NCBI RefSeq assembly: GCF_000341225.1
Contig: NZ_ANAC01000011.1
Location: 496,001 to 560,000, forward strand
Direction: 5' to 3'
Source of the DNA: Nocardiopsis alba DSM 43377
GTDB lineage: Bacteria > Actinomycetota > Actinomycetes > Streptosporangiales > Streptosporangiaceae
DNA length: 64,000 bases
Below, piece by piece: positions 1 through 8,082 of the stretch. Positions within the stretch are counted from its first letter, which is position 1, and every line of letters begins with the position of its first letter. The notes beneath the pieces are model-generated. The model was given only the letters and a program-made list of their open reading frames with translations, ran no database searches and had not been told where the DNA came from. The position numbers were made by a program, and so were the translations under genes.

Positions 1-291
1 CTGCTTCAGCATCAGGGCGACCTCGTCCCGGATGAGGCCGTTGACCGGCCCGTACTGGAAGAGGAGCCGGGTGACGCGTTCCTCGGGAAGGCCCTTGGCG
101 CGTAGGTGCTCGATGTACCGCTCGACGTGGCGGGAGAGATCGGTGAGGTCGTGGTTCCCGTCGTAGGGGGCTCCCGACGAGAACGACAGGGAGTCGGGGA
201 AACGCAGCGCGGTCTCGCTGAGGACGCGCATGGACCCCATCTCGGGGTCGACGACCCCGGCGTGCAGGGAATCATGATCGAACGAGAGCAT
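1..291 (-). CDS. PLP-dependent aminotransferase, fold type I (N-terminal 97 residues, cut by window edge)
   Basis: Read from ATG at 291 on the minus strand; the C-terminus lies left of position 1. The visible part has FSSGAPYDG and LLFQYGPVNGLIRDEV, which resemble the N-terminal substrate-loop and 'QYG' regions of class I/II aminotransferases of the 2-aminoadipate/MocR-like type. The PLP lysine is outside the window, so the class is a family inference. The start lies 1 nt after the stop of the YciI-like gene, so the two are translationally linked in a leftward operon with the SDR. In a cluster with glutamate mutase it would suit transamination of an amino or keto acid intermediate. Confidence 0.6.
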   Translation of the reverse strand, partial: MLSFDHDSLHAGVVDPEMGSMRVLSETALRFPDSLSFSSGAPYDGNHDLTDLSRHVERYIEHLRAKGLPEERVTRLLFQYGPVNGLIRDEVALMLKQ

Positions 292-292
292 G

Positions 293-619
293 TCAGCGAC
301 CACCTTCCGAGGAGAGGGCCTCTTCGGCGCGGTCGGGTACGGAGATCCAGGCGCCCTTGCCCGGTGCCCATTCCCTGATCCGGGTTCCGGCGACGACCCC
401 GCCTCGGACGTAGGGCTCCTCGTCCAGCACTTTCCGAAGTTCCTCGCGGTCCGCCACCTCGTAGAGCAGAAGCCCGGCGTTGTCACCGATGACCGGGCCG
501 CCGAGCAGCAGGACGCCGCTCTCGGCGAGGCGATAGAGGTTCTCCGCGTGGGCCGGATGCAGGCCTTGGCGACCCTCCCGGTCCACGTTGTACTCGAATT
601 CGACGACGAACTTCGCCAT
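293..619 (-). CDS. YciI-like (YCII domain) small protein
   Basis: A 108-residue protein with the YCII-domain pattern: an N-terminal beta strand (KFVVEFEYN), HPAHAENLYRLAESG, a GGPV turn, and a later D/E-E-PY segment, where family members have a His and an Asp. YCII proteins are ferredoxin-like and some act as small lyases or hydrolases, but most have no known reaction. Start ATG at 619 is preceded by AAGGAG. It sits between the SDR and the aminotransferase in a leftward operon, which suggests a tailoring or isomerising role in the same pathway. The specific reaction cannot be read from sequence. Confidence 0.75.
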   Translation of the reverse strand: MAKFVVEFEYNVDREGRQGLHPAHAENLYRLAESGVLLLGGPVIGDNAGLLLYEVADREELRKVLDEEPYVRGGVVAGTRIREWAPGKGAWISVPDRAEEALSSEGGR

Positions 620-664
620 ACCGGCTCCTTGTGCGATGTTTCCTACCGAGGGCGGGGAAGGCCC

Positions 665-1411
665 TCACATGTAAAGTCCGCCGTTGATGTCGATGACGGA
701 TCCGGTCGAGTAGCCGGCGCTCTCGGAGCACAGGTGCAGTACGCTCCCGGCGGCCTCGGCGACCGTGCCGTACCGGCCCATGGGGAGTCGGGCCAGGACG
801 GCCTTCCGCTCCGCCTCGTCGCGACGCTCGAGGGCGCCCGCCACACGCTCGGTGGCGATCGGCCCGTGGGCCACCACGTTCACGACCACACCAGTGCCGG
901 CGAGTTCATGCCCCATCTGCTTGGTCATGCCGATGACGGCGGCCTTCGAGGCGACGTAGGCGGCGTTGTTGAAACGGCTGAACGTACGTCCGCCCGTCGA
1001 CGCGAAGTTGACGATGCGGCCGTAACCGTCCCGCACCATGCGTGGAGCGACCACCTTGATCGCGATCCACGTACCGACCACGTTCTCCAGGTGGGTCTGC
1101 TCGAAGTGGTGGTGTTCCAGGTCGGCGTAGCCGATGATCCGGGTGTCGCCGCCGACCCCGTTGACGAGGATCGAGGGGGCGTGGCGTTCGGTGATCTCCG
1201 TCAGCAGTCGCTCCGCGGCGGGGACATCGGTGACGTCGCCGACGATCGCTTCGACCTTCGTCCTCGGCGACAGCTCCTCGGCCAGACGGGTGACGGCCTC
1301 CTCGTCCTTGTCGAAGAGGACGAGGGGGTGTCCCCCGGCGGCGAGCTCCCGGGCGACCTCGGAGAGGATTCCACCTGCGGCGCCGATCATGAGGGCGGTA
1401 CGTGCGGTCAC
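665..1411 (-). CDS. Short-chain dehydrogenase/reductase
   Basis: A 248-residue classical SDR. It has an N-terminal Rossmann motif in the form IGAAGGIL, a conserved Asp in the cofactor region (GDVTD), NFASTGG supplying the catalytic Ser, and YVASK supplying Tyr and Lys. The C-terminus GSVIDINGGLYM is typical of the 3-oxoacyl-reductase-like branch. GTG start at 1411 with an AGGTGAAAG stretch just upstream. First gene of the leftward operon (SDR, YciI, aminotransferase), divergent from the MFS gene. It probably oxidises or reduces a hydroxyl/keto group in the cluster's pathway; the substrate is unknown. Confidence 0.85.
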   Translation of the reverse strand: MTARTALMIGAAGGILSEVARELAAGGHPLVLFDKDEEAVTRLAEELSPRTKVEAIVGDVTDVPAAERLLTEITERHAPSILVNGVGGDTRIIGYADLEHHHFEQTHLENVVGTWIAIKVVAPRMVRDGYGRIVNFASTGGRTFSRFNNAAYVASKAAVIGMTKQMGHELAGTGVVVNVVAHGPIATERVAGALERRDEAERKAVLARLPMGRYGTVAEAAGSVLHLCSESAGYSTGSVIDINGGLYM

Positions 1412-2037
1412 TTACTTTCACCTGGCCTGTGTGGGATATGGCGTGCTGGAAAGTCGTTCTGCCGGGTCGCCCGTACCGGTGGATCGGGGGCTCGCACCAG
1501 AGATGACGGCTCGATCGGCCGTGGGCGGAGAAGGTGGTACCGGATTCGCCTCGGAATCGTCGGTGATGCAATCCGGTGCTGAATTTTCCCGGTCTTTTCG
1601 AGGGCTTATTAATGCGCCGGAGAAAAGGGCTCTTGGTGGCCGTGGGATACGCAATCGATCGTGCAACAGCCTAAAGTCGCCGTCAATGTGACCTGAATCA
1701 CATTGCTACTTCTCTAGGGAAGTGGGTACCTTGATGGCCGCGCATATCGGAAATGCGACTTATGTTTTTTGAATCTTTGCAGTTCAGGCGCCATGATCAC
1801 GATCTGGGGAGTGCGACTCCGCGAAAATCGACCGCGGAGGAATTTCCTTTCCACTGCACTGATGTCCGGTTCGGGTCGTTCGTAGGCCCTCTTGTGGCTG
1901 GATTCGGCCATTGTTCTTCACATACGTGGCCGGTATCGGCCATTGATCACGAGAAACGGGAATGGGTGTCCGTCCGCACCATCGGTGGGCGAGGTACCTG
2001 AGCAGCGATCGAGCACCCACTATCGGATGGGCGGACC
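1412..2037. other. Divergent intergenic region of the biosynthetic cluster, AT-richer than its flanks
   Basis: 626 nt without a convincing gene, between the SDR (-) and the MFS gene (+). It is clearly poorer in GC than the flanks (T-runs near 1761-1780, AT-rich stretches near 1580-1620). It holds a 22-bp palindrome at 1684-1705, a CGCAT-N7-ATGCG inverted repeat at 1741-1757, and CGGCCATTG twice near 1905 and 1936. This is the expected control region for both arms. No -10/-35 pair is clear enough to place. Confidence 0.6.
1684..1705. promoter_or_regulatory. Crp/Fnr-type operator (perfect 22-bp palindrome)
   Basis: Two perfect 8-nt arms (CAATGTGA and TCACATTG) separated by CCTGAA. The core is TGTGA-N6-TCACA, the consensus half-site arrangement for Crp/Fnr-family regulators, including the actinobacterial Crp proteins. 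It lies 273 nt from the SDR start and 333 nt from the MFS start, so it could control either arm. Binding is inferred. Confidence 0.6.
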
Positions 2038-3288
2038 ATGCGACCCGACTCCCCTTGGCGCGTACGTGACTTCCGTGTGCTGTTCACCGCCTCCACGCTC
2101 AGTCAACTCGCCACCAACGTCAGCTACGTCGCCGTGCCGCTCGTCGCGGTGGCGGCCCTGGACGCCGGCCCCGGACAGGTCGGCGCGCTCGCGACCCTGA
2201 GCACCGTCGCGTTCCTCCTCATCGGGTTACCCGCCGGCGCCTGGGTGGACCGGATCAGCCATCGACGGGTACTGATCACCGCCGACCTGTGTCGGGCGTT
2301 GTTGTTCCTCACCGTGCCGCTCGCCTGGTGGGCGGACTCCCTGACCCTGATCCACCTCTACGCGATCGTGTTGTTGAACGGCTGCGCCACGGTGTTCTTC
2401 GACGTGGGATCGCAGAGTGTCCTGCCCTCTCTGGTCGACCGCCGAAGCCTGGTCCAGGCCAACGCCGACATCAACACGTTGATCGCCGCCGGCAACGTGG
2501 CCGGTCGCAGCGCGGGCGGCGCTCTGGTCGCACTGCTCACCGCACCCGTGGCCCTCGCGGTCAGTGCCTGCTCCTACCTGGCCTCGGCCCTACGACTCAC
2601 CTCTCTACGGCACACGCCCCCGGCGCCCGCCCCCGAGAAGGGACCCCCGTTGCGGGCCCAGATCGGGGAGGGGCTGCGGCACGTGTTCGGCAAGAGGGAA
2701 CTCCGGGCCCTCGCGATCACCGCGGCCCTCGCCAACCTGGGCTCGTCGGTCGTCAACACCATGCTCCCGATCTGGTTCGTCCGTGAGCTCGGCCTGTCGT
2801 CGGCCACATTGGGGCTCTTCTGGGCCGCCGGTGGCGTGGGCCTGTTGTGCGGGGCCCGATGCGCCCGACCGGTCGCGGCCCGACTCGGTTACGGGCGGAC
2901 CCTCGGCGTCGTCGGTCTGTGTCTGGCGCCCGCGGGCCTGCTCGTGCCCCTGGTCGGCCAGGGCGTCTGGCTCTACCTGGCCGGAACCGGCTGGTTCCTG
3001 GCCATGTTCAAGATCGGTATGGATAATGTGCTCGGCGTCAGTCTGCGCCAGCGCATGACCGCCGACCGTCTGCTCGGCCGAATGAACGCCACCTTCCGAT
3101 TTCTCCTGACCGGTGCGCTCGCGATCGGCGCGGCGCTCTCCGGTGTACTGGGTGAACTGATCGGAGTGCAGGCCACCCTGTGGGTGGGTGGCGTATTCAT
3201 GGCGACGGCCTTTATTCCGGTTTTCCTGTCGCCGGTCGTCAAACTCCGTGAACTTCCCGAAGAACAGCCGCAGAACGCAGAATCATGA
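2038..3288 (+). CDS. MFS transporter, probable exporter of the cluster product
   Basis: A 416-residue protein with about 12 hydrophobic segments. It has an MFS-type loop 2-3 signature (GLPAGAWVDRISHRRVL), where G-x-x-x-D-R-x-x-x-R is expected, and the general look of the DHA3 (MFS_3) drug-efflux group. First gene of the rightward arm, followed 39 nt later by the desaturase gene. Its position suggests export of the product or self-resistance. Start ATG at 2038 follows a weak GGGCGGACC ribosome site. Confidence 0.85.
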   Translation: MRPDSPWRVRDFRVLFTASTLSQLATNVSYVAVPLVAVAALDAGPGQVGALATLSTVAFLLIGLPAGAWVDRISHRRVLITADLCRALLFLTVPLAWWADSLTLIHLYAIVLLNGCATVFFDVGSQSVLPSLVDRRSLVQANADINTLIAAGNVAGRSAGGALVALLTAPVALAVSACSYLASALRLTSLRHTPPAPAPEKGPPLRAQIGEGLRHVFGKRELRALAITAALANLGSSVVNTMLPIWFVRELGLSSATLGLFWAAGGVGLLCGARCARPVAARLGYGRTLGVVGLCLAPAGLLVPLVGQGVWLYLAGTGWFLAMFKIGMDNVLGVSLRQRMTADRLLGRMNATFRFLLTGALAIGAALSGVLGELIGVQATLWVGGVFMATAFIPVFLSPVVKLRELPEEQPQNAES

Positions 3289-3327
3289 TCCTTCGAACGA
3301 ATCGACACCTCCCACGAGGAGAATGTT

Positions 3328-4542
3328 ATGACAACCGTTGGAAATGGTTTAGAGGCAAAAGATCACGCTGACAGGTCGGATCCGCGTGAAACCATGCGCG
3401 TCCTTCCCGGATTCCTCCAGTATCCGCTCACGATATTCACCGGAAAGCCGATCTCCGGACAGGGTCCTTTGAGCTGGTGGACACCCGGATTCCACCTGGC
3501 CGGAGCCTGTTCCTCCATGCTGATCGGTACCGTGATCAGCACCGTCGGTCTGGTCCTCTCCGGTTTCTGGCTCCTGCTCCTGCTCCCGGGCTGGGCCGTC
3601 ACTCTGCACGGCATGCGCAACCTGCGGATGATGGTCTACCACCAGTGCGCTCACCGCAATATGTACCGTCGGCGTCGTCTGGACGCCGCGATCGGCCGGG
3701 CCACCTCGGGTCTGCTGATCATCCAGCACTTCGGTCGGTACAGCAAAGAGCACGTCAGCGACCATCACGCGGCACACCACATGACGCTGCGCGACCCCAC
3801 GGTCCAGGCGTTCCTGGTGAGCCTGGACCTGCACCCGGGGATGACCCGCCGTCGGATGTGGCGCCGTGTCCTGGGCAAGATCTTCTCGCCCTGGTTCCAC
3901 CTGAACTTCATGGTGGCCCGTATCCGGTCCTTCTGGCACGGGTCGGACATCAGGGAGAAGGCGATCGCGGTCACCCTCTACGGCGGAGCCGCGACCATCA
4001 CCATCGTCACCGGTACTTGGCACATCCTGCTCGTCGCCTGGATCGTCCCGCTCTTCCCGTTGTTCCAGGTGAGCAACACCCTGCGTCTCTGCGTCAAGCA
4101 CACCTTCCCCTCCCAGGACGTGACCGTGCACCGGGGCAAGGAGTACTTCGGCAGCCTGACCAACGCCATCTTCATCGGTGAGCCCGCCCCCTCACCCGAT
4201 CTGCCGACCGCCCGCCGCCTCGCGGCCTGGGCCCGATGGACCACGCGCATGCTGTTCGTGCACGCGCCCGCGCGCTACCTCGTCCTGACGGGGGACACGG
4301 TCGTACACGACTACCACCACCGCTACCCGGCCACCCCCAAGTGGGCGAACTACATCTTCGAACGCCAACTGGACGCCGACCGGGGCAGCCCCGGCTGGCC
4401 GCCCTACCACCAGGCCTGGGGACTGGTCCCCGCCGTCAACCTGGTCTTCGACTCGCTGTCCGTCGCCGACCCGGAGAAGTACGACGTCGAACGGTTGCGC
4501 GAGGTCAGCAAACGCGAACTGTTCGCCGCGTTCGACGACTGA
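3328..4542 (+). CDS. Membrane fatty-acid-desaturase-like di-iron oxygenase
   Basis: A 404-residue membrane protein carrying the three histidine clusters of the desaturase/hydroxylase superfamily: HQCAH at 105-109, HVSDHHAAHH at 142-151, and HDYHH at 327-331. These bind a non-haem di-iron centre used for O2-dependent desaturation or hydroxylation. Hydrophobic segments lie near 55-95 and 215-260. GAGGAG precedes ATG 3328. In this setting, next to glutamate mutase and an ATP-grasp ligase, an amino-acid-derived or peptidyl substrate is as likely as a lipid; this is inference. Confidence 0.85.
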   Translation: MTTVGNGLEAKDHADRSDPRETMRVLPGFLQYPLTIFTGKPISGQGPLSWWTPGFHLAGACSSMLIGTVISTVGLVLSGFWLLLLLPGWAVTLHGMRNLRMMVYHQCAHRNMYRRRRLDAAIGRATSGLLIIQHFGRYSKEHVSDHHAAHHMTLRDPTVQAFLVSLDLHPGMTRRRMWRRVLGKIFSPWFHLNFMVARIRSFWHGSDIREKAIAVTLYGGAATITIVTGTWHILLVAWIVPLFPLFQVSNTLRLCVKHTFPSQDVTVHRGKEYFGSLTNAIFIGEPAPSPDLPTARRLAAWARWTTRMLFVHAPARYLVLTGDTVVHDYHHRYPATPKWANYIFERQLDADRGSPGWPPYHQAWGLVPAVNLVFDSLSVADPEKYDVERLREVSKRELFAAFDD

Positions 4543-4625
4543 TCCCACGTGCCCGCGGCCCGGTTCTCCTCCGCCGAGACCGTCGCACGGACAGGCCCAC
4601 CAGACCTCCGAGAGTCGCACATGAC

Positions 4626-5063
4626 ATGAGGAACGAACCCGTGACCCGAACAGTCATTCTCGGCATGGCGGCCAGCGACGCCCACGTCGTGGCCAACCAA
4701 CTCATCGCCCACTCCCTGCGCTCCCAGGGTTTCCACGTGGTCAACCTCGGCGCCTGCACCTCGATCGCCGAGTTCGCCACCGCGTACGACGAACACCCCG
4801 ACGCCGAGGCCGTCATCATCGGCAGCCTCAACGGACACGCCTACGAGGACCTCCAGGACCTGCCCGCGGCCCGGGCCGACGGCCTGCTGGGCTGCCCGGT
4901 GATCCTCGGCGGCAACCTCTCGGTGGGAAGCAACAAGGAAGCGGTCGACGATGAGCGGTTCCACGCGCTCGGAGTCGAGATGATCCTGTCCGATCCGGAG
5001 CTGCTCCCGGCCACCCTGGACGGATTCCGTTCCCCCAGCGCGCGGCCGGCCGAGGTCCGGTGA
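4626..5063 (+). CDS. glmS: Methylaspartate (glutamate) mutase sigma subunit, B12-binding
   Basis: A small cobalamin-binding subunit of about 145 residues. It has an N-terminal strand TVILGMAASDAHVVANQ, then NLGACTS and GGNLSVGS, in the order of the B12-binding fold (DxHxxG, then SxL, then GG). D18 and H20 are present, so base-off/His-on cobalamin binding is plausible, but the final Gly of DxHxxG is Ala23. The protein partners the epsilon subunit encoded next with a 4-nt GTGA overlap. The holoenzyme rearranges L-glutamate to (2S,3S)-3-methylaspartate. ATG 4626 is preferred; GTG 4641 is a possible alternative. Confidence 0.88.
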   Translation: MRNEPVTRTVILGMAASDAHVVANQLIAHSLRSQGFHVVNLGACTSIAEFATAYDEHPDAEAVIIGSLNGHAYEDLQDLPAARADGLLGCPVILGGNLSVGSNKEAVDDERFHALGVEMILSDPELLPATLDGFRSPSARPAEVR

Positions 5064-6475
5064 ACGGCGTCTCGCCTCCGCCGATCCCCCCGGAACCTCC
5101 GCCGCTCGCGGAGACCATCGCCTACGTCCGAGGGTTGGGGAAACCGACCGCCGCGGAGGTCCTGCGCGCGGCGCGCGACGCGGGACGCGTGGCCCTGCAA
5201 CCGCGCTGCGGTGTGGGGTCGCACAGCCAGATGACCACGTTGCTGCGGGACCTGGAACGGCATGCCCGGCCGGACATCCTGACGCTCACCATCGATTCCC
5301 ACACCCGCCTACGACGTTTCGACAACGCCCGCGCCGTGCTCCTGCGCAACCCCGCCGAACTCAACGGATACCCCCTGGTCACGCATGGATGGCCCAGGGG
5401 GCGGGAGTTGAACGAGGCCGTGTCCGTACCCCTGGAAGTGCGGCACGGTTCCCCCGACGCGCGCCGACTGTTCGAGACCTCGGTGGCCTCGGGCATCACC
5501 TCCTTCGAAGGGGGAGGGATCTCGTACAACCTCCCCTACTCGAAGGCGGTGCCCCTGAGCGAGTCGCTGGCGGCGTGGCGGGACGTGGACGCGCTCTGCG
5601 GAGAACTGGCCGAGCGAGGTCTGACCATCGACCGCGAACTGTTCGGCACGCTCACCGCCGTGCTCGTGCCCCCGTCGATATCCCTGGCCATCAGCGTTCT
5701 GGAGGCCGTGGCGTCCACCCGGGAGGGCGTGCGCTGCGTCTCCGTGGCCTACCCGCAGGGCGGTCACTTCGAGCAGGACGTGGCCGCCCTGCGGGCCATC
5801 CCCGTCCTGGCGGCCCGCTACCTCCCCGAGGAGGTGGAGGTCCACGCGGTACTGCACGAGTTCATGGGGCTCTTCCCCAAGGAGAGGTCGCACGCCGAGG
5901 ACCTCATCCTCTACGGAGCGCTGCTCGCCCGACTGGGCGGTGCCACCAAGCTGATCACCAAGACCTACCTGGAGGCCTACGGGATCCCCGATACACGCGC
6001 CAACATCGACGGTCTCCTGCTCGCCTCCCGGGCCAACTCCCCGCTCCTGGACTTCATCTCCTTCGACGAGGACCGCGTGGGCGCCGAACTGGAGTGGGTC
6101 CTGGAAGAGGTGGCGGAGATCGTGGAGCCGGTCCTCGAGGCCCCCGACCTCTACGAAGGGATCGAGTCCGCCTTCGAACGGGGCCGACTCGACATCCCCT
6201 TCAGCGCCAGCCGGTACGCGCGCTCGGCGATCATCCCGCGCCGAGCGCCCGACGGCGCCATCCGTTACCTGGAATCGGGGGCGCTGCCCTTCTCCGAACG
6301 CACGCTCCGTCGCAACAGGGAGAGCCTCGCCGACCGGGGCGACCCCTCCGACATGGGGGCCATGGTCAAGGGCCTGACCTCCGACATCAACCACTTCCTG
6401 AACATCTTCGGGGAGGGCGCCGGGGCACCGACCCGGCCCGACCCCGAGGTCGTAGAGCAGTACCGCCACACCTGA
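5060..6475 (+). CDS. glmE: Methylaspartate (glutamate) mutase epsilon subunit
   Basis: A 471-residue protein, close to the usual length (about 480) of the catalytic TIM-barrel subunit. Recognisable parts are QPRCGVGSH near the N-terminus, the LTLTIDSHTR segment, GITSFEGGGISYNLPYSKAVPL, the HEFMG-FPKERS region and TKTYLEAYGIPDT. It catalyses the adenosylcobalamin radical carbon-skeleton rearrangement of glutamate to 3-methylaspartate with the sigma subunit. GTG 5060 overlaps the sigma stop by 4 nt. No reactivating ATPase (MutL/GlmL type) is encoded in the window. Sigma and epsilon next to a transporter and ligase suggest supply of a 3-methylaspartate-type building block rather than glutamate fermentation. 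Confidence 0.92.
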   Translation: MNGVSPPPIPPEPPPLAETIAYVRGLGKPTAAEVLRAARDAGRVALQPRCGVGSHSQMTTLLRDLERHARPDILTLTIDSHTRLRRFDNARAVLLRNPAELNGYPLVTHGWPRGRELNEAVSVPLEVRHGSPDARRLFETSVASGITSFEGGGISYNLPYSKAVPLSESLAAWRDVDALCGELAERGLTIDRELFGTLTAVLVPPSISLAISVLEAVASTREGVRCVSVAYPQGGHFEQDVAALRAIPVLAARYLPEEVEVHAVLHEFMGLFPKERSHAEDLILYGALLARLGGATKLITKTYLEAYGIPDTRANIDGLLLASRANSPLLDFISFDEDRVGAELEWVLEEVAEIVEPVLEAPDLYEGIESAFERGRLDIPFSASRYARSAIIPRRAPDGAIRYLESGALPFSERTLRRNRESLADRGDPSDMGAMVKGLTSDINHFLNIFGEGAGAPTRPDPEVVEQYRHT

Positions 6476-6492
6476 TGCACAGAGGAATCCAC

Positions 6493-7746
6493 ATGACAGA
6501 TCAGCCTCGTCCCCGACTTCTCTTCGTCGGAGGGGCCGGAAACGCCACCCTCGCCGTCGACGTCGTCGGAACGGCGATCCGTGAGGCACGCGAGCGTGGC
6601 CTGGAGGTCCACGTCACGAACCAGGAGGCCACCCTGGCGGCGACGCCGTCCATCACCGAGCTGGCCGACGAGGCCTCCGCCGTCGACTTCGAGGTCCGCG
6701 GCGCGAGCGCGGCGTGGGCGCGCGAACAGGTCGCGGCGGGGAACCGCTTCGATGTCGTCTTCGGGGTACGGGAGATGGCCCAGGAGGCGGTGGCCGAGGT
6801 CGCGGCCGCGCTGGGGCGCCCCGGGAACTCCCCGAAGGCGGTCCACCGGGTCCGGACCAAGGACGAGGCACGAGCGGAGCTGGCCGCCGCCGGGTTCCCC
6901 CAGCCGCGTTTCCTGGTCTGCTCCGACGTGGCCGAGGCGTACGACTTCCTGGAGGGGTCCACCGGGCCCTGGGTGGTCAAGCCGCGCGACGCCATGGGCA
7001 GTGAGGGGGTGACCCGGATCGCCGGCCCGGACGACCTCGCCGGCGCGCTGGAGTTCCTCCCGGAGGGGAGCCGGGGCGCCTTCATCGTCGAGGAGTTCGT
7101 GGAGGGGCCCGAGTACAGCGCGGAGGGCGTCTTCCTCGGGGGAGCCCCCCATGTCCTCGCCCTCACCTCGAAGGAGCTGCTGCCGCCGCCGAACTTCTTC
7201 GAGACCGAGTACGTCATCCCCGCGATCCTCCCGGATGAGACCGCGCGGGAGATCGAGACACAGGTCGTGGCGGCCCTCACGGCGCTGGAGCTGGGTTACG
7301 GGCAGTTCCACGTGGAGCTGTGGTGGACCGAGCGCGGCGTCGTCCTGGGCGAGGTCCACGTCCGTAACGCGGGCGGCTGGATCCATCGCATGCTGCCGCA
7401 CGTCATCCCCGGTCTGGAATGGTTCGGCCTGGTCTACGACGACGCGCTGGGCGCCCCCGTCGACCTGGAGGCGCTCCGGCCTCGCCGGGGGGCCGCGATC
7501 CGGTTCCTCACCCCGCCCTCGGGCCGTCTGGTGGCGGTCGAGGGTTGGGACGAGGTGCTGGCCCATCCGAACGTGATCCACGCGGAGCTGGCGATCGCTC
7601 CGGGCGCCGTCATCGAACCGCACCGTTCGGTCGGTAACCGGGTGGCGCACATCCTGGTCGGCGCGGACACCCCGGAGGAGGCCCGGGACCTCGTTCGGGC
7701 GCTGGAGGAGTCGGTGCGGTTCGTCACGGAGCCCGTGGAGGGCTGA
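6493..7746 (+). CDS. ATP-grasp carboxylate-amine ligase
   Basis: A 417-residue ATP-grasp protein. The N-terminal pre-ATP-grasp half starts RLLFVGGAGNATLAVDVVG. The central domain has WVVKPRDAMGSEGV (ATP-binding Lys and glycine loop) and FIVEEFVEGPEYSAEG. The metal-binding end is QFHVELWWTERGVVLGEVHVRNAGGW, supplying the paired acidic residue and the N-x-R-x-G-G-type motif of the carbamoyl-phosphate/biotin-carboxylase and BacD-like groups. The enzyme should activate a carboxylate as acyl phosphate and join it to an amine. Last gene of the rightward arm, 17 nt after the mutase; probably makes an amide or dipeptide of the mutase-derived amino acid. Confidence 0.88.
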   Translation: MTDQPRPRLLFVGGAGNATLAVDVVGTAIREARERGLEVHVTNQEATLAATPSITELADEASAVDFEVRGASAAWAREQVAAGNRFDVVFGVREMAQEAVAEVAAALGRPGNSPKAVHRVRTKDEARAELAAAGFPQPRFLVCSDVAEAYDFLEGSTGPWVVKPRDAMGSEGVTRIAGPDDLAGALEFLPEGSRGAFIVEEFVEGPEYSAEGVFLGGAPHVLALTSKELLPPPNFFETEYVIPAILPDETAREIETQVVAALTALELGYGQFHVELWWTERGVVLGEVHVRNAGGWIHRMLPHVIPGLEWFGLVYDDALGAPVDLEALRPRRGAAIRFLTPPSGRLVAVEGWDEVLAHPNVIHAELAIAPGAVIEPHRSVGNRVAHILVGADTPEEARDLVRALEESVRFVTEPVEG

Positions 7747-7806
7747 CCGGACGGATCGAACGGTGTCTCTTGAGGGGGTGGTGCCCGCGACGTGCGCGCG
7801 GGTACC

Positions 7807-7826
7807 GCCTCCGATCGAACGGAGGC
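7807..7826 (+). terminator. Hairpin after the biosynthetic operon
   Basis: A perfect 7-bp inverted repeat (GCCTCCG, loop ATCGAA, CGGAGGC) 60 nt after the ATP-grasp stop. It has no T-run on the plus strand, so it is a weak or Rho-assisted terminator candidate. Confidence 0.4.
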
Positions 7827-7828
7827 AT

Positions 7829-7856
7829 GAAAAAAGGCCCTGCGAACAGGGCCTTC
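7829..7856 (-). terminator. Rho-independent terminator of tRNA-Leu
   Basis: Read on the minus strand: AAGGCCCTG, loop TTCG, CAGGGCCTT followed by a T-run. It sits directly behind the 3' end of the tRNA-Leu gene and is a textbook intrinsic terminator. Confidence 0.85.
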
Positions 7857-7858
7857 TC

Positions 7859-7946
7859 TGGTGTCCGAGGGGGGACTTGAACCCCCACAGCCTTAACGGC
7901 CACTAGCACCTCAAGCTAGCGCGTCTACCTATTCCGCCACCCGGAC
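7859..7946 (-). tRNA. tRNA-Leu (anticodon GAG)
   Basis: 88 nt on the minus strand. The acceptor stem GTCCGGG pairs with CTCGGAC with one G-U; discriminator A and the CCA end are encoded. The anticodon loop TTGAGGT gives GAG (decodes CUC/CUU). A long variable arm, as in class II tRNA-Leu, lies around GTGGCCGTTAAGGCTGT, and the T loop is GGTTCAAGTCC. A possible promoter lies at 7983-8011 (minus strand). Confidence 0.95.
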
Positions 7947-7982
7947 GTGGGTGTCTGGCGCTTCCCGCGCCGAACAGGTTCA

Positions 7983-8011
7983 ACCATAGCAAAGGTCTGA
8001 GGGCGCCTGAA
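7983..8011 (-). promoter_or_regulatory. Candidate promoter of tRNA-Leu
   Basis: On the minus strand, TTCAGG is followed after 17 nt by TATGGT, about 37 nt before the mature tRNA 5' end. Spacing is ideal, but the -35 is only a fair match. Confidence 0.35.
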
Positions 8012-8082
8012 CCGGTTTTCCGCCGAGGGGTGGGCGTGGCAGTGTCTAGGACGAAAGGTGCGGCCGGAGACGGGAGAACCAG

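Noticed and set aside
290-1582. Long plus-strand open frame opposite YciI and SDR genes
   Set aside because: It is the antisense shadow of two clear enzymes in GC-rich DNA; the product has low-complexity Arg/Gly/Asp composition and no family pattern.
1733-1766. Possible TTGATG / TATGTT promoter pair
   Set aside because: Spacing is 22 nt, too long for a standard sigma factor.
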